From Tetmemena sp. SeJ-2015 (lineage: Eukaryota > Ciliophora > Spirotrichea > Sporadotrichida > Oxytrichidae), in assembly GCA_027382625.1 (NCBI GenBank), contig JAJKFJ010020991.1, positions 46,573-110,572 on the forward strand: a stretch of DNA of 64,000 nt. The letters run 5' to 3'. Positions 44,224 through 57,150 of the stretch are shown one piece after another. The notes beneath the pieces are model-generated. The model saw nothing but the letters and a program-made list of their open reading frames with translations. It did not search any database and was not told the DNA's origin. A program made the translations under genes and the position numbers. How positions within the stretch are numbered: position 1 is the stretch's first letter; each line of letters starts with the position of its first letter.

Positions 44224-46863
44224 ATGGAGTTTTCGCACAGAAAGAATTACTATGTCTCAGGAATGGTAAAAAGAGCTTATTTTAAGTTTAATGGAGACAC
44301 TTTTTGGAGAGCAGGCACTAAGACTGAATGTTACTATAGAGAGGGAGCAGATTGCCACAACTGCCAAGCACATGAAGATGGTAGTTGTTGTACCTCGTAA
44401 GTCAGAAAGAGAATTTTACCTCAGTATCAATTAAAGTATTCTTCCTAATTTTCTAAAGTCAATTCGCTAAATAAAAGTTGACTAATCATTTTGGGGTTTC
44501 TCATTTTATTTATAGCCAACTTCAAGGTGAGTTAGTTAAAGAGGAAGATAGAAAACGAGTTTGAGGAGTTGTACCCCAGAGATAATCCACTGCTAATTCA
44601 AGTGATAGAGGATATTTCGGGTCGACCGTTAAGAGAAACTGACATAGTTGGAGACTTCCTCAAATCTGACGATAGAGTTTACGTCTACCCCAAAAGCCTC
44701 AAAGACGACGCCATTGAGAGACTCCCATATAAATTTGGCTTTCATATTTGAACTGCTCTATAAATATGTGATAGATCCTAAAGACCTCATAACCACCATA
44801 AAGCAAGCTCACTACACAACAGTCGCCAAACTCACAGAGTCCTAACTAGAGCAGTATAAGAATAAAGTAGGCGCAGTTGAGGGGCTGATAGGTTTGGGAT
44901 TCAGCAATGATAAGGCAGTCATTCAAAATCTGAGCATAGTTCTCAACAAACTCATAGATGAGCGAAATGTATTCCAAATATATGATGAAGAACGACACAA
45001 AAATATTCTAGAGATAACAGTGCTTGTGCTAGACAGTTGGATTTAGAAATACGCTTCATCCGATAACTTGATACTAGCAAATATCATTAAACTTATGGAA
45101 GTACTTGTCAAGTCGAGATCATTCTATTAAAAGTACAAGGACAAGCCATCGCTTGATGTGCTTTAGCAAATCGCAAGAGATGAGACGCAGCCAGCTGCGA
45201 CCAGATCTGCCATCCTCAGAATTAATGCTGCTCTAGCTCCTTCTCTTTCCTTTGGTCTACAGCCAAGTATTTTTAAACCCCAAGCTATGTGAAGAATAAG
45301 GCTTACTTACTTTCAGCGAGTGAAAGCAATCCTACTTTCACGTAGGAACTCTTCTCTAAGTCACTTAATCGAAACAGCTCAACTGGGCATATGATGCTGT
45401 CCTAGCCTATGTATAAGAAAGCTTTTGTTCCTCTAGAGCAAGATTTGTATAAATCAGAGAATGACCCTTTTAGTAAGACATCGCCATTTTTAAATTCATC
45501 AAGAGTGCTCACTCCATCTCGCTATGCACAGAACATGTTAGGTTAAAGTGTAGATCAATATAAAATTTAGATTATATTATGTTAATCAAGCAATCTTTAG
45601 CTCGAGTTTAAGTACAAAGGGAGCAGGACCTGGAATAGGAGAGCTTGACCTGTAGAGGAAGTGGCTTTATGATAGACCTCACTATAAGTTGAGTTTCAAG
45701 GATAAGTTGCTTCCTGTCGACAGAGGTAGCTATGATATGCTGCAGGAGTATTTAGAGTTGATTCATATTGATACCACACCCAAAGATTACGTTATGTACG
45801 CCATCCATAACATTTAGAAATTTTATTTAAGTTTTTTGTTGTTGTTGCAAGATTTTGAATTTTATGATTGAACTGATGCTTGATTACGCGATGGTAAAGG
45901 TGATGGGGGACAGGACAAAATTTCTTTCTCTGATCCAAATATTCTAGTACACAGACTTGCCCTACATAGCCCAAGAGAGTTAACTCAAGATATTGCATAG
46001 TTATATAATTATTATCATTAATTTGGCATTTATTAAAGCAAAAAAGAAAATTCATTTTCCTATTCGTGATTATAATTTACCATTTCTTTGGCATTAATCG
46101 AAGCTATGACATCCTCAATGAACAGTAATTATATTTAAGTGATGATAATTGGGTTTTAGGTGAGCGAGCTTATGACTTTTTGCAGTCAGATGGCGTTGAG
46201 CGTATAATTTTCGCCTACAAGTACTACCATCCTAAGTTCAGGCCCGTGGTGGTTAATTTCCTGAACTAAGTTTTCATGCACGGTTTCAAGTACCTGGACA
46301 TCCAAAAGCTCATAAACTACTCAATTTGCGAGCATGATCTCATCAAAGAGACTTCCATGAAGGTTAGTAATCTAGACCATTGTAAAAATGTTCAATTTTT
46401 AGACGCTTTGCAGCATCTCAGAGAGACAGGAGAAGTATGAGATCACAACCAAGTTTTAAATGCACATTCCTTACTTGATACAGTGCGCTAATTCTACTAA
46501 GGACTCTATTGAATTCACGAACTTCGCTCTTTAAACTCTTGCTAATCTAGCCAGGAAAGAGCAACTCAGGCCATACATACTTTACAACGAGGGACTTAAT
46601 ACTTTTGTGCACAAACTTAGAGACCTCTCCAACATGTCTGCAAGGAGGATCTATAATTTAATAAGTGTTATAATTTGTGGATTGCAGGAGAAGCACTTCA
46701 TAATGTGGCTGAGAAGGACGAATTCTTAAGGGCAAAGATAACTGAGGAACTCAAAGAAGAACTTAAGAGAAGTTGGAGGAATGAGATAGACCCGGTCGTT
46801 AATTTATTCTAAAAGGGGTTTCTAAAGACTAGCACAGACAAGGAAGCCTTCATATATTCTTGA
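44224..46863 (+). CDS. Helical/ARM-repeat-like protein, function unknown
   Basis: ATG 44224, TGA 46861-46863. The N-terminus (GMVKRAYFKFNGDTFWRAGT, with a Cys cluster) and the segment FKVSQLKRKIENEFEELYPR to FLKSDDRVYVYP look like small ubiquitin-like or grasp folds. The body is helical: DPKDLITTIKQAHYTTVAKL, LSIVLNKLIDERNVFQIYD, ANIIKLMEVLVKSRSFYQ, and at the C-terminus VVVNFLNQVFMHGFKYLDIQ, FALQTLANLARKEQLRPYI, which resemble ARM/HEAT repeats. A Ser/Pro-rich linker lies between. Introns (one near 46.36-46.40 kb) and an insert of about 280 nt at about 45.81-46.1 kb interrupt it, and one base slips near 44.7 kb. It may be a scaffold or ciliary protein; that is inference. Confidence 0.6.
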
Positions 46864-47331
46864 TTTCTATCTTTATTAGCCAGTTTTCTATATCCATAGC
46901 TTTCAATAAATCCCTACTTTTTCTTAATTCATTGATGAAGTTAGTAATTTGGTAAAGAAATAGAGAGTTAGTAAATTAATTATAGAAATAAATAGAGAAA
47001 TGGTATTAAAATGGAGTCTAGAAAGTCTAATTTCTTCGACTTTTTTAGAAATATTAGAGTGTTTTGATACTTATTGACCCAAAATCTGGCATATTTAAGG
47101 GTATTTAAATCAATACTCCTCATTGAAAGCAGCTCTGTAGTGGCTGTACTCGGATGGCTTTGTCTTGTTGAGATACTTGCCTATGAAGTAGTAATCATTT
47201 GCTTATCGATAATTTTCCTACTCCATGAACTATTCGTACTCTTGTTGTTCTTGCTTTAACGCCATACGAGATGAAAGCTTCACGCTCTCTGGAATATAGT
47301 TAGGATCAATCAAAAATCAAATTCAATGGAA
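46864..47331. other. Intergenic DNA left of the inverted repeat
   Basis: About 470 AT-rich bases. GGAATATAGTT occurs at 47291-47301 and again at 47328-47338, the second overlapping the edge of the inverted repeat. No gene seen. Confidence 0.5.
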
Positions 47332-47749
47332 TATAGTTGGAATTTTAATTAAAATCGGTGATTGGTTAAAATAATAAATGGAGAGTTGCAACTTCGTGTC
47401 AGTTGAAATCGCAGATTCACCCCCTGATCTGCAGCTTGTTCGATAGCTTATCAAAAATTAATAAGAGTTTCTTCTTTAATCATCTTCGTAGCACCTCTCA
47501 GCAGTGAGATATGATGTGCGCATTCTTCTTCCTCATCTTCATCATTTTCTTCTAAACTTGTGTCGCTTATAACTCTTGACTGAGCACTCCCACAAAAAAG
47601 CTGCAAGGATGAAAAGTTCTTAGAATTTGATGCTGAATCGAATGGTCTAATTATTATTCAAATCGGAAACACTTCAACTGCCTCTGATTTAATCCATTTT
47701 AATTTAATATCTAATTTAATTCTCTTTTTTATTAAATTCTCAGCTATAA
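47332..47749 (+). repeat. Left arm of 418-bp inverted repeat
   Basis: Matches the reverse complement of 59155-59572 over its whole length with scattered substitutions and few or no indels. It begins TATAGTTGG and ends CAGCTATA, so the unit itself has short inverted termini (TATAGYTG). The outer 150 bases are nearly identical between arms. Confidence 0.92.
47451..47657 (-). CDS. Conserved reading frame in left repeat arm (partial, no start)
   Basis: The frame is open from just after a TGA (47660-47658) to TGA at 47453-47451. It contains RPFDSASNSKNFSSLQLF, an acidic run and HHISLLRGATKMIKEETL. The right arm keeps the same frame with both silent and replacement changes. No ATG is present here (ATA where the right arm has ATG). 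Unknown family; it could be an exon or coding segment. Confidence 0.4.
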   Translation of the reverse strand: MIIRPFDSASNSKNFSSLQLFCGSAQSRVISDTSLEENDEDEEEECAHHISLLRGATKMIKEETLINF

Positions 47750-48199
47750 TAATGCAATTACGATCATGAGAGATCATATCAGGTGGATTAAAAGTCTGGT
47801 AGTATTAATTATTTTGGAAAATTATATTCTTGCTTAGTAGTCCCGTGATACCTCCACCAAGGTTATCATTATAGTGAGAGCCATTGAATAAATTAAAACT
47901 TAATTTGTACGATAATTATAATTCATGATGGATTGTAGTTGATATGATTATGCTTCTAAGAGTTCATAATATTGTTTGCGGATTAAGTGAATACACTCAT
48001 TCAAAATCATCCATGGAATAAGATTTAATTAATTACTCTAACTTCTTTGATGGCCGCCTTAATAAGGTGATTGAAATTGCTTAGGGGGCATTCCTGAATA
48101 TTGATGCTAGGGAGTCTATGGAGGGTATCCAAATTCTTGGTTGTAGCTTTATGGAGGATATTAAAACTGATTGTTTGAAGAGTATCTAAACTATGGGAT

Positions 48200-48515
48200 G
48201 GGTTATGCTGGATGACCTCCATTCAGTTTGAAGAAAAAAATTAGCTGAATAATTGTTCAGCGTTGCATAGGAAGGTTGAATAAAAGATTGAGTGTAGTTT
48301 TGGGGATATGGCATATGTCCTTACGGCGATAAGTGCTAATGCATATTTGAGATGTCTGCTTGTGTTGCATAAGGCTATTGATGCTGATAATTCTGGGGGA
48401 ATCCTGGTTAGTTCCTGGACTCATTTTTGAAAGCTTGATTAATTGAGCTATCTGAAAACTTAAAGGCATGAGGCGGCCGCTTTGGAGGCTTCGGTAATCC
48501 CAACTTTTATTGCAT
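48200..48515 (-). CDS. Q-rich protein fragment
   Basis: From ATG 48515 a frame in the ciliate code reads MQQKLGLPKPPKRPPHAFKF and then a Gln/Tyr/Pro-rich run (GFPQNYQHQQPYATQ, PYPQNYTQSFIQPSY). The Pro/Lys start recalls an HMG-box entry but no full box follows. The 3' boundary near 48.2 kb is uncertain. Confidence 0.4.
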
Positions 48516-50234
48516 GCTGGAGAGCTGAAACTACCCTCCATTTTCATTTACGCTCTCTCTGTGTCTAGCGGTAGGCTGTACGCCTAAAAGTATAATAGCG
48601 GATATTTACTCAATTTAAAAGTTAGTTCGAGAACTTTTGAGACTAAATTCTCTAGTGCGGACTCTTGTGAAGGGGTAGTCCTCCGAATTGAGGCACTTGC
48701 TTGCGAGACGGGCTTTTTGCTTTTCCAGGAGAATTCATTAATCCTTATAAAGTGGTCTGAGAAGGACCCGAAAACTGGTAACTCACCTCAAGGCCTGAAG
48801 TGCTACTATGTCCTCTAGTGGGAACTTTAAACTCTGTGCTCTAAACTTTAAAGCAAAATGATTATATAAGTGACTTGCATTTGGCTGTGAGATTCAAACG
48901 AGTAAGGTACTCTGCTTTGATGCGAAAGCTTTTCCTTATTCTTATTAAGTTACTCCTTCAACATCTGGTAATTGAATCTCAATAATTTAAATAATTAGAG
49001 ATAGCTAAATTGAAAGACCTTCGCTGTTCCTTTGTCATCTGGGATTCTTATGCCTGATTGACCTGCAAGCTGTTAAGAGGATGTTCTGGATCGGAGGGCT
49101 TCCTCTATTTTGAATCATCTCTGTTAGAAAACTAAGGCTATAAGTTTTATAAAACAGACTTCTTAATTTAAAATGAAGTTCCTTGCCGAATGAGAAACAA
49201 AACTATCGTTGTGAAAGCCTGTTCCTTATCTGTTTTGGAAAAACTTTGACTTCTAAATGCTGTCCTTCTTTTCAAAGGCATTCAAAGTCAACAAAAAAAC
49301 ATAGCAAGATTATAAAGATTTTTTTGCATTCTAACGAGGCATATCCATGTCAAAGGTGTCGAAGTATGGGTCCTCTAAGTGCTCGTCATCTTCATTTTAA
49401 TGAGTAACTCTTTAATGATGCTTATTCTCTCTATCAGTTTCTTAGTTCATCAGCTGCTTTTAGAAAGTTTAGGGACAAAAAACAAGCAAACATAATCAAA
49501 TCCTCATATTAAGACTTTGAGGGGCCTATCTGCTGAGTCTTGATACGTTTAGAGAAGTTATAATAAAATGACAGCGGTATAATTATAATAAAGAGATAGC
49601 TTTGCAGCAGACATAAGCCTATTTGTAGTCTTCAATGTCCTTTAATACCTCGCTTGCTCATCCATAAGTTCCTTGGTCGAAGCTTCACTCTCCTTTGGAA
49701 TTTATGAAAAAACTGATTAATTATTTGTCTGGAATAGCTTTGTCACTGAATTCCAATGAATGGTCCACATAAATATTTGCTTGAAACTAGGCAATTTTCA
49801 ACTTATGAGCAGCCGCCTGGCTCGCGAAATTTTAGCCTGGCTGTAGAGAATATCTGGAAGGTGTAGCTAAACTTGCTAAGTAGCTACCGCTATATTTAAT
49901 TAAGTTTGATAGAGTGATTTCATATATTTTTTTTTAAAAAAAAAAACAAGCTAGACCCATTGCGAACCTGGACATTTTAATGTCTCATAGTTGGATTGTG
50001 TTGCAGTAAATTTTTTGGGTTGTAGAGTTTATCATTATCATTCTCCTAAGGAATGGGAGTAGCCGCATGCTGGTCAGCTGTTCCTTTGCTCATCTGTATC
50101 AATCTATTCCCAGATATTTAAATCATTTTTTCAACTTAAAATAGTTTGAATATGAGAGCGAAGCCAGCTCTTTTAAACAGATGACTATTATCTTTGGGCA
50201 CTATTCAATTGAAAATGCTCTCTAATACAATTTA
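48516..50234. other. AT-rich DNA without a supported gene
   Basis: About 1.7 kb inside the inverted-repeat segment. Only short frames are seen; an A12 run lies at about 49.94 kb. Nothing is supported. Confidence 0.4.
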
Positions 50235-52510
50235 TCATTTATTTATGTTCTATTGGAGTCTGAGAACCATTTAGATCCCTTGGAAAGAACTTAGTTAAAT
50301 AAAATGTAAATTCTTTTTAAACTGAGCCTTATGACTCTGAGGTGTCTGCGGCACCCCACCTCCGAGAATCTTAGACTTCATTGAAAGGTAGTCTTCCTAC
50401 ATACTAGTTTTGCCTCGAAGATGATGCTGTTTAGTGCCGCCTCCGATAATTGACCTGCCCCCTACTGATAGCATGCTCTAATTTCCATCATTTCCAAACT
50501 TCAACTTAGACTTTTATTTAATAATTCTATTAAAATAAGCTAGACACAGCAGACCCTTGGGATATCTTACTTGTAAACGAATCATCGTCTACTTTCAAAA
50601 AAGATTTGTAAAATAAGCAAGGAATGATTATTCATGTTTGGAGAGGGCGATTAGTCTCCAAGGCCTTAGTTTATTATAATCTTTGGAGATTTTGGCATCT
50701 AAGAATATTAATTTAAAGTAAAAAAATAAGTAAATTAGAATTTCCATGATCATGTTTCTGTTGCATTAGCATCCTCACTTTATCTTTCAGCTTTTCTTGC
50801 AAATTCATTTAAGTACTTATTTGAGCTATATTTATAAATCTAAGTTCTGAATCTAGGCATCAGACTTAAATAGCAAAAATATCTACTAAATAGAAATATT
50901 AGACTAGATGAAGTTTGGATTTTTATGGGAGGCTTTGTATTCGTCCACTTTTTTCCTGAACATGGCTTCTATAACTGACTTAGGATGATTATGGTTTCCA
51001 TCTTGATTATTCTCTTCCAGTTGTCTAAGTGTCTTTTAGATTTAAAATGTAATAAGAAATTAAGGTAAGCATTATAGATTCTGAGCTCCTCAATTTTTCT
51101 TCCAAGAGAGGTTTAATTTTGGCTCGTTAGCATTGTCATTATATTTTTTGGAGTGCCTGCTCCACTCTTCATTGTCGCTCCTCTCTTTGTCTTATTGCCC
51201 TGCTCATAAAATCCCTTTTAAATAGAAATGCTTTTTTATGATTCATCTACATCTTCGATTCCAATTTAGCAACAGAAAATGCATTAAAAATCTCATAGAC
51301 ATTTTCATTTCATAGCCATTTATATCTATCCTTAGATTCTGCCCAAATTTAGTCATCTATCTCTGATTTAATATTTTATCAAGATATATGTTTTAATGCT
51401 AATTTTTGGGAGTGCCAGCTGCAGATGCAGATCCCTTTCTCGAAAGCTTATTATTATCAAGATCATCATACTCCTGATTTTGCTCGCTCTCAAGAATCTT
51501 ACCTAGGCCGCGAGATGAGCTCTCCAAAGTGCAAAAAATGTAAATTCATTTTAATTAGATAGTGCTGAATCCAAATGCTGTACCTTTTTGAGTGACTCCA
51601 AGAGAAGTCTTAGAACTACTAGGAAGGGGTGGCCTCTCAGCTAAAAACTTTTCAATTTGCTTTTCTACCATCTCGTTACGCACTTGCCTGTCAAATAAGA
51701 AAATTAAGAAATTATATCTCTCTGTCAGTGATAACTACTAATCCAAACCTTTCCTTTTATTTCAAGATATAATTGTCGATGGTATCTTAAGAACTGCCAT
51801 CGTATTTCCTCAAAGAAGAGACTCTTTAATTTTAGTTTTGCTAAGAGGGATTATATATATAGTTATTTTAAAAAATGCATTATCATCTTTTTGCTAGTCC
51901 TAATAAGAAGCCTTGCGCTAGTTATTCGTTTAATTAAAATTGGATTCTTACCCTCCGCTAGGAAAATCATTGTCTTCAGAGAAGTTTTCATTTATATCTC
52001 CATCGAGATTTAAAAATATTTCTTGAAATACTGAATTTATTAGAGATAAGAGGTGTAGGAATCCCTTATCGAATTCTAGTTTTAGTTACTTCCCTTCCTC
52101 TAGCGATTAGGAGAATTTATTTATTTATGTATTTATAATATAAAATATAGGAGATTGAGTTTGCTTCTGTTGAATCTTCTAATTGAGAAGAGCTTAGAGT
52201 CTAGTTGATATATCATTTTAGTGAGAATTAAAACTCTAAGAGCCTTGTTTCTTATACTCCTCCTTAGTTTGCTATCGCTAATTAAACTTAATGAGAGAAC
52301 ATTTATTTCATAAAGCTAAGACAAATGACTCAAGTTGTGTTTAGAAGCTGGTGAGAAATCATTTTGGAAATCAAAGACTCCTTAATTTTATTGTGAAATT
52401 AAGTTGTTACTACCGCTCTAAAGGATGCCTTAAGTTTTCGAATTAGAGGCCTTTTGATTTCTGCTTCCATGGAAAAAATTCTTGTTAAAAATGTTTGTAA
52501 TCTTAGCCAT
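50235..52510 (-). CDS. Uncharacterised low-complexity protein inside the inverted-repeat segment
   Basis: ATG 52510 starts MAKITNIFNKNFFHGSRNQK. Further blocks with clear coding character follow in order on the same strand: RNEMVEKQIEKFLAERPPLP, RGLGKILESEQNQEYDDLDN, NHNHPKSVIEAMFRKKVDEY, and at the C-terminus MLSVGGRSIIGGGTKQHHLR and SMKSKILGGGVPQTPQ. Between the blocks are AT-rich inserts, so introns and IESs are expected but edges were not resolved. TGA at 50237-50235. No family recognised. Confidence 0.5.
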
Positions 52511-53404
52511 CGTTTGAATCTTAAAATTAAAATTAAACTATCTCTTTTTTTTAAAATTAGTTCTTAATTTAGGTTTTAGATGATTAATTCTATTAAATGT
52601 GATCTTAAACTTAAAATAAAGAAAGCTTTTTCATTATTATTAAATATATAATTATGCTATATTTGATAGGAATCTTAGACTTGAAAGTAGACTTGGTTGA
52701 GTTGGGTTATAGAGCAGTAGTTTTGGAGTGTGTATTATGAAAATTATCTAAACATTGCAATTATAAAAAATTGAAATATAATTATAGTAAAAACTAGTTT
52801 AGTTAGAGCTCCATTGAGAGATTATTAAATCTAGTATGAGCATAATTTAAATGCAAATATAAAAAGAGAATTATATCATCAAATTCAAATTCAAATACTT
52901 AAATATTATAGATTAAGAAGTGAAAGATATTATTTATAATTCATTTTTAAAGTCAATATCTAAAGGAAAAAAATTAGAATCTCATCTAAGAAGAGGGAAA
53001 TAGTAAGTAAAATTTATTTTCAATGAAATTGACTATAAACTAAAATTTTTGTAGAGAATAATTTTCCGAGACATTCATTTAAAGAAGAAAAAAAAAACGA
53101 TAAAGTTAATAATGAGAATAAAATTATAATTAAAACTTTTTTAAAAATATTTTTATAATGAAAAAATAATTTTTTTGAAAAAAACAAAACAAAATTTTTT
53201 TTACTTTTAAGAAAGTTTTCTTTTCCAAATTTATTTTTAATCGAAGAACAAGGTTCTTTGAAATCTCTTAATCTTCTATTATTTTAAATATATCGACAAG
53301 TTGATTCCATTAAAGAGATATTTATAAACTTCCTTGTTTAAGGTTATGACCCCTTTATCAATGGCTTATAATTTCATTAGTTTTAGTTTAACTTCGTTAT
53401 AAAC
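52511..53404. other. Very AT-rich DNA
   Basis: About 900 bases dominated by A and T runs (for example 53080-53200). No gene seen. Confidence 0.5.
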
Positions 53405-53764
53405 ATGTTCACATGTTATTCTGTCTATTTCTATAAAGCCCATATTTTTACGTTGCAAAACTCACTACTAGATATTAAAACTAAATATCTGCACGATATT
53501 TCAAAATATTTTGAGACTACCATTTTACTTGAGTTGGAAAATAAGTTTGAGGATATCTTCTTCGCTCTTAATCTTTGCGTATTGATTCTCAGAGGGGAGT
53601 CCTTTTTTATAATTAGGCATTTTTAAATTGGTGTGCTAACGTGGATTCTTGTGCTTTATCTGTTGGAACCCTCTCCTCGAATTCTAAGTCGGTTTAAAAT
53701 AGGGAATAAGTTAAGTAGTTTAATTGTAAAGTTAGTGCTAGGAGGAGCTAAGATTATATTATGA
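53405..53764 (+). CDS. Small hydrophobic protein, doubtful
   Basis: A 119-residue frame from ATG 53405 to TGA 53762-53764 with hydrophobic stretches (IFFALNLCVLIL, VLTWILVLYLLE). A second frame at 53.85-54.09 kb (RQIMVQILLILRQVLSMPLL) may belong to it. No family; it could be chance in AT-rich DNA. Confidence 0.3.
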
Positions 53765-54099
53765 GCTCTCAGAGGCCGCCCTTTAATTACTTATATTAAA
53801 TTAGAGTTTATTTTTTTAATGAGTGTGCTCACGATTATCGTAGCTTTTTGATTAATCCCCTAAACTTCTATTGGCTGAGTCTATTGGGATGGAAGGGATC
53901 TAAGATTGAAAGGAATACAAAGGAGGCAGATTATGGTGCAGATACTGCTAATCCTCAGACAAGTTTTATCTATGCCTTTGCTTTTAGAACTAGCGGATAT
54001 TTTGATCACTCAAGAATCCAAATTAATCAACAAGGAAAGAATTCAAAGTCATAATAAATTTCTCATATGCATACTTAGTCGGCTTCACTTTTGAAAAAA

Positions 54100-54559
54100 T
54101 CTTCTAGGTGAAATAGTTTTCATCGAAGTCCCTTGACTTTTATATTTCCTGCCACTAATAAAATAGAAAGTAATTGCAAATACACAACAACTAATTTAAT
54201 ATAATCATACTCCAGATTAAGCTTCATCTTCTTGAGCAAGTTTTCATGATAGACTTGGAAATTTGACTTTATAAGGGAGTGGCCATAGTAGTCAAACATG
54301 AAGGGGTGGTAAAATATTTTAAGAAGAGGTATGACTCAGTCTTAGCTGCTATGCTTCTATCCCCCTCACTGGGGCTAATTAGTAAATTGTGCATATTGTT
54401 ACTATCCAGTGCCTCAAGAAATGCTTGATCATGAGGATTCTACTCTCTTAGCTCTTTAATTATATCTTCAATCTGATTTTCCCTTAAAGTTCTCCTCCTT
54501 TAATTTTGAACTCTATGTATAGGGGTAGTTTCATGATGATTAGTTATTTTATCATCCAT
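54100..54559 (-). CDS. Small uncharacterised protein
   Basis: ATG 54559 begins MDDKITNHHETTPIHRVQNQ, continues RENQIEDIIKELREQNPHDQ and, after a frame change, HPFMFDYYGHSLIKSNFQ and VYHENLLKKMKLNLEYDYI. Coding character is clear in both parts. It could be the C-terminal part of the gene just upstream on the same strand. The end near 54.1 kb is approximate. Confidence 0.45.
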
Positions 54560-54599
54560 TGTTGAGTTTACTTTTAATTAATTATTTATCTATAAAATT

Positions 54600-56292
54600 G
54601 ATAAATGAGAACCCGTGATTAGGTTTCAAAGAATCCCTGCTCTTTTCATGCTGAGCTGATATGCTCTTCAGATCTATGACTGGAATTTGAATCACCTCTT
54701 CTGATTTAAACAGAGACAACAAATCATAACAACTACAATTTCTTTTCACTGGATCTATCACGTGGATTCTTTAAGATGCTCTTTTGAGTTTTAAAACTTG
54801 CGATAGATTTCTCCTCCTAAGGAGTGACCTTAAGTTTTTGATTACTTTCTTCAGTTTGAGTCGCGAAAAGATTCTTCTCGCTATTCCTGTGGATTAAAGG
54901 CTTGGCCTTTTCTTTGAGTTTATTTTTGAAGAAAGAGCCAAGTTTGTGAGAGAGATCAAATTTTATGGACTTCTTTTACTTTATGCTCTCTGTTTACTGA
55001 TTGGGGGAAAATTCAAAAATGGGATATTTAAGTTAGCTAGATTCAATAGGTTAAAATGAAAATTCTTAGATCTTTTCAATGGAGGGAATATCATTCATAC
55101 TTAGTCTATGATGGAAGCTATCTAAGGAAAAATAAAATGCTACTTTTCTAAATCTGTCTCACTGCCTGGGATTATCACAGTGCCTCTTCTTATTCTTGAT
55201 TGCTGGTGCTTAAAAGTCTGTGGCTCTGAAACTTAGCTGAGCTAAAATATAACTACTCTGATATCATGATCTTAGTACTTTACTTTTTCAATCCACTCTT
55301 AATTAAAGGATAGGAATTAAAATGTTTGAATTAATTTTCTTTGTTGTCTATGTTTAGTATTTCTAAGACTGTACCGTCTTCGTGATAGGGTTTTAAAGAT
55401 TAGCTGGAGCCTGATTAACTGGAGAGATGTCCTCAACAAAGTTACTTCCAAAGTTATTTGTGTCCATTCTCCCAAAGTCTTTATTTAGAGCTGAGATTGA
55501 CACTTTTGGAGACTTGTCACTTGCTTTACTTGTCACTTATCTTTAGAAGCCATAAGAAGGAGCATTCTATGATGCTATCTCCATAGTGGCTCTCTTATTA
55601 ATGCTACTATGCTGATGCCTAAACTTATCCAAATTTTTAAATAAGGGCAAACTAGTTTGCAGGAACAGGTTTTGGTAGATTTGGAGGAGGCGGAGTTAGC
55701 TGAGTTGTGTGGCTTGGCTCTTTTATGATCACGCTTTTATTGAGAGACTTTGACACATCCAGATTGCTAGTGTTCTTTTCAGGACTTTCTTAATTCTTAT
55801 GAGAAGAAGTGCTTTTGTCAAAAGATGAATGACTGTCAGTATCCATCGTCTTTACTTGTCTTTGATTGAAGTATGAGGGCTGATTTCTATGTTCGGCTCT
55901 TTAAGGAGCTTTAGGAATAGGAGGAGGTATTTGGATCAGAGATTTCCGCTGTTTTCTTTTTTGCTGATCCTCAAGCTCCAATTTGATAACATCACTTATC
56001 TCACCATGGTAGCTCATCTCAGAGAAGCTAGATTGCATTGTATTTATTACAGGCATAGAAAATTCTAGTGGCCGCTCATAGTTTTCTTGAATGCTTTTAT
56101 CGATATCTTTACCCTCCCTTTTAAGGAAAAATTTGTACAGTTTCTTCTCTAAAACTTCGTTCCTTGTAGCCGAATCCTCAGTAATAGGTAGCCCTGAGTC
56201 TATAAATTAAAATTAATACTCATAAAAACAATTAATTCACCTCGCTTGGCTTTGATGAACTTATCAATCGAGTCTTTGGCAGTTTTATCCAT
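54600..56292 (-). CDS. Uncharacterised Ser/Pro-rich protein
   Basis: ATG 56292 starts MDKTAKDSIDKFIKAKR, then a GT-AG intron (about 42 nt) and SGLPITEDSATRNEVLEKKL, YERPLEFSMPVINTM, SLIQIPPPIPKAPQR, TQLTPPPPNLPKPVPAN. The rest (SPKVSISALNKDFGRMDTNN and later) is low complexity with frame breaks. Pro-rich runs may bind SH3 or WW-type partners, which is inference. The 3' end is approximate. Confidence 0.5.
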
Positions 56293-56329
56293 TCTTTTCA
56301 ACCTTACTTATCACAAAATAATAATCTAG

Positions 56330-57150
56330 AGCTAAATAATTCTCATTTTTACAATAACTACCATCTCTAGTTTACAAATGAATAATTTTCCTTATAACTT
56401 CATTCTCTTCTTAGCTTAAAGACTTGAATTTATTGCTTTATTAGTTCTAAATGGCTTAAATTTAAGTAGGCTGTTTGTTTCCATAGAATTAAGACTACCC
56501 TTTCTAAAGAGGTCTCAACTTCTGGATATTCTTTTTTAATTAATCTCCCTTGTTATAAGTATTTAGAGAGCTAAAATTTTGCTAGTGCGGCTGTTAGCTA
56601 TTTTAATAATGCAAGGGAGGAGGAGGATATTGCAATTTATCTAATTTATTACCCGAAGGGCTTATATTAGGGAAAACTGGGAGCGAGTTGCCATGGCTTT
56701 GATATTGAGGGTTAAGGTATTAGGCTGAGCTGAATTGAGGTTGTATCGTATGCTGATTAAGATTTGCTGACTACTGTCTTGAGTGATTTCTGCTCATTTA
56801 ATGACTCATTTAGCTAGGCGCAGCAGTTTGACTATAGTAATTGTAGTTGTTAACTATTTGCTGCCCATAGGAAGGTTGAGGAAATAACAATAAACTTAGC
56901 AATTAAACGACTTAAAATTTAAGAGGGAGACTTTAAGCAGGAGTAGAAGGAAAGAAGAAAGTTTTTGGTTTGGCCTTTCCTATTAACTTTTGAGTGAAGT
57001 AGTAGTCTTCTTATCCATTTAGCCTCTCATGCTACAGCCATTCGAAATATTCACGATCCTGTTTGGAAAATGATGGAGAGCCACCATTGAGATAAAAATT
57101 GGCATAAATTTATACCAAAGTGTGATAACTGCTTAATTTAATTAGACTTC
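56330..57150 (-). CDS. Q/N-rich protein, edges uncertain
   Basis: A frame open for some 800 bases in the ciliate code with many TAA/TAG Gln codons: SPSFSKQDREYFEWLQHERL, DYYFTQKLIGKAKPKTFFF, then SYGQQIVNNYNYYSQTAAPS and a Gln-rich tail. It runs into the next minus-strand gene and may be its upstream part. The start was not located. Confidence 0.42.

Noticed and set aside
48440..48515. HMG-box protein from the PPKRPPHAF start
   Set aside because: Only about ten residues fit; the helices of an HMG box are not there and the sequence turns Gln-rich.
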